Under the pieces are notes generated by a model. That model saw only the letters and a list, made by a program, of their open reading frames with translations, did no database searches and was not told the DNA's origin. A DNA stretch of 64,000 bases from Cutaneotrichosporon cavernicola. Lineage: Eukaryota; Basidiomycota; Tremellomycetes; Trichosporonales; Trichosporonaceae. The translations under genes were made by a program, and so were the position numbers. Positions 61,498 to 64,000 of the stretch are shown here, in pieces. Where the stretch lies: NCBI RefSeq assembly GCF_030864355.1, contig NC_083393.1, forward strand, positions 2,294,001 to 2,358,000, read 5' to 3'. Each line of letters starts with the position of its first letter. Position 1 is the first letter of the stretch.

Positions 61498-62180
61498 GGC
61501 GGCCGGGCGGGGGACGAAGGCGGGAGAGGGGGGGGGAGAAGGCGGGGGCGGGGTTGGTGGGCAAGCCGGGGCGGGGGCGGGGTTGGTGGGTAAGCCTGGG
61601 GCGGGTTAGGATCAGGTGTTGGGTTTAAGAGAGACGGGACGGGTGACCACGGCTGCAGCGGCGATAGCGATGGCGATATGGACGAGAAAGTCGTAGAGGC
61701 GAGATGGAGATGAAAGGTGTGGTCTGTGTGAAGATACGTGGAGACCAAGTATGATGCTCTGCAGGAAACGAATGTGATGATGTGAGGACTGGTAAGGTTG
61801 TGAGGGAAGAAATCAGAGAGTGTATCAAAGTGTGTGTAGATGCAACCGAGTAAGGCCTGCGATGCAAAGCAATTGCTTCGTCAGTTGGACAAGAGCAAAG
61901 GGCTTTTGACACGCACAGACGTCGCCGCAGTTGGGATCTCGCGTGGGTACCAGGTCCGTGCGTACATGCTAGAAAGGACATGCGTGCATGCTGGAAAAGG
62001 ACATGGGGTTGGTGTTGTTCAACACAGCGTGTGACAAGTGGGTTGAGCCCAGCGACCGTGAGTACGTGAGTAGTGGAAGTGAGCAAGTGAGCAAGTCGGC
62101 AAGCGACATTGGCGTCATGAATGACATACTAGGCTACAAACCACAATGCTGGCGTCTCACGCCCTCTATCACAAACACTC
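61498..62180. other. Intergenic region
   Basis: Contains a direct repeat of gccggggcgggggcggggtt-type units at about 61538-61612 just upstream of the surface-protein gene. No gene is seen. Confidence 0.5.
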
Positions 62181-63269
62181 CTACTCGTAGAACACGAGCG
62201 CGCGTACTTCGATACTCTTGCGCGGCTTTGCATCTGCGGGCGTGTTGGGGTCCGAGAAAGCTGTGTGTGGCGTGAACCCCGCGACGCCCTTGTTTCCGGC
62301 GACGCCCTCGCTAGCCGAATCAAAGCACTTGATGAACATGACCTCGTCTGGAGTCATATCCTTGACATAGTAGAACCGGTGCTTGTCATTCGGCTGGACA
62401 TTGTACGTCTCGCCGCGCACCTCGTATCCTTCAGTCGAAGCGAGCTTGGTCGCATCAGGACGCACTTCACGTCCCCGGTCATCGCCATCATACCCATCAT
62501 ACACGGGATACAGCAGGTCGGTTGCAACGAGGTCAGTCTCGTCGGCCGTGCGCCAGTCGATCACGCCAAGCGGGTGGTCCGAGGCTGGGTTCTCGAGGGG
62601 CCGCCAGACGTTGATGAGCTGGAAACGGCCCTTGAGTAGTCGCTCAGCTTCTCCCGGCTCAGTGACGTGCCTCTTCACGCGGGTGATTGCCGCATTAGGA
62701 GTTTGGTCGACGTGTACGCTTTGGACGGGTTGGCGGGCCGAGTTGGGGTCGCGGATACGGATCGTGTGGTCGAAGATTACAACGCGCGTCACCTTGTCCC
62801 CGGTTGCCAGCTTGGCACGAAGAGCCGCCTCAATTTCGGCATAGTAGGCGTCACGGAGTTCGGGTCCGTCGGCGAGGACTGTCTCGGCGGAGACGGAGGA
62901 GGGGTAGGTGTGGAATGCAAAGCCGGTGCGGTCGACGTCGCGGAAGTCGTCGACGTCGTCACGCGCATTGTAGACGGGCCGGTCGATGGCAATGTCCTTG
63001 AAGGATGAGGCGCGGACGTCGACCTTGTTCCACGCCTTCTCGCCGTCGGGGACGGAGGCGGGGTCCAAGTACTTGAATGTGGCGTGCGTGGAGGCGACCA
63101 TGGTGCGGGGCTGGGAGAAAGTGGGTCTGAGGGAAGGGAGGAGCTTGGGGCCGACAGTTGCAAAGTTTGGAGAGCTAATGGTGGCTGAGTGGGTGTACGA
63201 CTTTGAGTGGATCAGAGTTGTGGTGTGGAGTGCTCGGAGTGAACGGAGTGGGCGAGTTGAACGGAGCAT
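62181..63269 (-). CDS. AsaB/CmcJ-type putative hydroxylase/methyltransferase-like protein
   Basis: An intronless gene of 362 aa from ATG 63269, or 306 aa from ATG 63101. Landmarks are RVVIFDHTIRIRD, VHVDQTPNAAI, RFQLINVWRPLENPASDHPL and the C-terminal RFYYVKDMTPDEVMFIKCFD. They place it in the fungal family that includes AsaB-like and CmcJ-like (cephem methoxylase P8-related) putative oxidoreductases, whose chemistry is mostly unproven. The longer start would add an Arg/Ser/Thr-rich presequence (MLRSTRPLRSLRALHTTTL) that could target mitochondria. A TATA-like ttttaaag at 63299-63306 lies only about 30 bp before the first ATG, which favours the second start. Confidence 0.8.
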   Translation of the reverse strand: MLRSTRPLRSLRALHTTTLIHSKSYTHSATISSPNFATVGPKLLPSLRPTFSQPRTMVASTHATFKYLDPASVPDGEKAWNKVDVRASSFKDIAIDRPVYNARDDVDDFRDVDRTGFAFHTYPSSVSAETVLADGPELRDAYYAEIEAALRAKLATGDKVTRVVIFDHTIRIRDPNSARQPVQSVHVDQTPNAAITRVKRHVTEPGEAERLLKGRFQLINVWRPLENPASDHPLGVIDWRTADETDLVATDLLYPVYDGYDGDDRGREVRPDATKLASTEGYEVRGETYNVQPNDKHRFYYVKDMTPDEVMFIKCFDSASEGVAGNKGVAGFTPHTAFSDPNTPADAKPRKSIEVRALVFYE

Positions 63270-63682
63270 GAAGTTTGAGAAAGAGACATGCTGTGGCTTT
63301 TTAAAGTAGACCTGTACCAAGCTAGTTTCTCACCATAGACTAACGTTGACGTCGGCTGAGTAAGGAATGACAAACAATCGTCCGTGGGCGTGATCCATCT
63401 CGAGCCCTCAAACCCCATCTGGTCATGCTTACCAGTCAGCCAGCTGTTAACAGGTTTAAGCGCTTCAGTCAGCAATTCGCATGACGACATGCGTCCGATG
63501 GTGCATGACTAAAACCCTGCCAGTATAGAGTTGCTTCGTGAGCGCTCACTTGTCCAAGTGGCATCGGCCTTTCTCCCAGCGCCCATGTATCCGAGCATGG
63601 GACTCAATATAGACCGAGATGGCCCCACGTACGGAGCCAGGTCTGAGACTAAGCGCCTATTGCCTCCCGATGAGAAGCATAT
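63270..63682. other. Intergenic region
   Basis: Promoter side of the AsaB-like gene and 3' flank of the partial RCC1-like gene. Nothing is recognised apart from the TATA-like element at 63299-63306. Confidence 0.4.
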
Positions 63683-64000
63683 TCATTGCCAAAACATCTT
63701 GAGTAATGCCCATAGGCCGCGTTTTGGGACTGGCTGAGGCGCAGTCGAATGCGAGCTCGCAGTGCCCCGTCGGCGGGGGGGACATCCATCTCCCAAAGCC
63801 AGGGCAGCACTCCCACAAACATCGACGACAAAGGGCTCTTCCCGACCGCCGGCCCAGTCGTCGTGGAGCATGATACGGGCTGCAGCGACGTTGGTTCCTC
63901 CCGCCGGCCGACCTAGGAGCGACCGCTCTGCACTTCCCCACGAATATACCTTACCCGCCTGGCTGAGGGCGATGCAATGGTCTCGCCCCATCGCGAGGCC
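63683..64000 (-). CDS. RCC1-like repeat protein, C-terminal part (cut by window edge)
   Basis: An open minus-strand frame enters from the right edge and reads GLAMGRDHCIALSQAGKVYS then WGSAERSLLGRP, the classic RCC1 blade pattern (HxxAL...GxVYxWG). It continues to a stop at 63683-63685. After FVVDVCGSAALALGDG the sequence loses blade character and becomes Pro/Arg-rich, so an unrecognised intron or a frame break near 63790 is possible. RCC1-type propellers act in GTPase exchange or in F-box adaptors like the gene at 33.4-34.8 kb. The N-terminal part is outside the window. Confidence 0.55.
   Translation of the reverse strand, partial: GLAMGRDHCIALSQAGKVYSWGSAERSLLGRPAGGTNVAAARIMLHDDWAGGREEPFVVDVCGSAALALGDGCPPRRRGTASSHSTAPQPVPKRGLWALLKMFWQ

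Noticed and set aside
1..64000. Search for CRISPR arrays, bacterial insertion sequences, rDNA, telomere arrays or retroelements
   Set aside because: No spaced direct-repeat array, transposase, integrase, reverse transcriptase or long terminal repeat pattern was seen. Repeats are short tandem or simple sequence only.

Overview
The window is a GC-rich, gene-dense piece of a nuclear chromosome from a basidiomycete yeast. I infer the order Trichosporonales (Trichosporon, Apiotrichum or Cutaneotrichosporon type). The reasons are spliced genes with very short introns, intron-bearing tRNAs, Zn2Cys6 regulators, an AA11 chitin monooxygenase and a heavy load of aromatic-catabolism enzymes. The species is not proven by the sequence. 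I built every gene model by hand from reading frames, GT-AG boundaries and the CTRAY-like branch site that sits a few bases before most acceptors. Most introns are only 29-55 nt.

Layout. 0-6 kb: a partial gene at the left edge, a BRI3/LITAF-like membrane protein with a 21-bp tandem repeat, a glutathione transferase, two unrecognised genes, tRNA-Leu and tRNA-Ser. 6-11 kb: a small secreted ricin-B lectin, a 3-hydroxyisobutyrate dehydrogenase and a six-exon Zn2Cys6 regulator with an unusual N-terminal block. 11-18 kb: a Baeyer-Villiger flavin monooxygenase and a phytanoyl-CoA dioxygenase-like enzyme diverge from a 0.5-kb promoter and are followed by two tandem paralogous SDRs, which looks like a small catabolic block. 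19.6-37 kb: an aromatic-catabolism region with maleylacetoacetate isomerase, CYP504 (phenylacetate hydroxylase type), fumarylacetoacetase, a Zn2Cys6 regulator, a DUF2421/ArAE-type multispan protein, an F-box/RCC1 protein and CYP53 (benzoate 4-monooxygenase type).

37-47 kb: a second secreted ricin-B protein, a secreted cyanovirin-N-homology lectin, a low-complexity protein, tRNA-Asp, a tRNA Ala-Ile-Ala group and a decayed F-box-like gene. 48-64 kb: a tubulin-tyrosine-ligase-like protein, an AidB-type acyl-CoA dehydrogenase, a seven-exon CRAL-TRIO protein, the AA11 monooxygenase, a single-pass surface protein, an AsaB/CmcJ-type putative oxygenase and a partial RCC1-like gene at the right edge.

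How they may work together: CYP504, maleylacetoacetate isomerase and fumarylacetoacetase supply the hydroxylation, isomerisation and hydrolysis steps of the phenylacetate/tyrosine-homogentisate route, with a regulator alongside. Homogentisate dioxygenase itself is not in the window. CYP53 adds a benzoate entry point, and the ArAE-type protein could move aromatic acids. The secreted lectins and AA11 enzyme act outside the cell.
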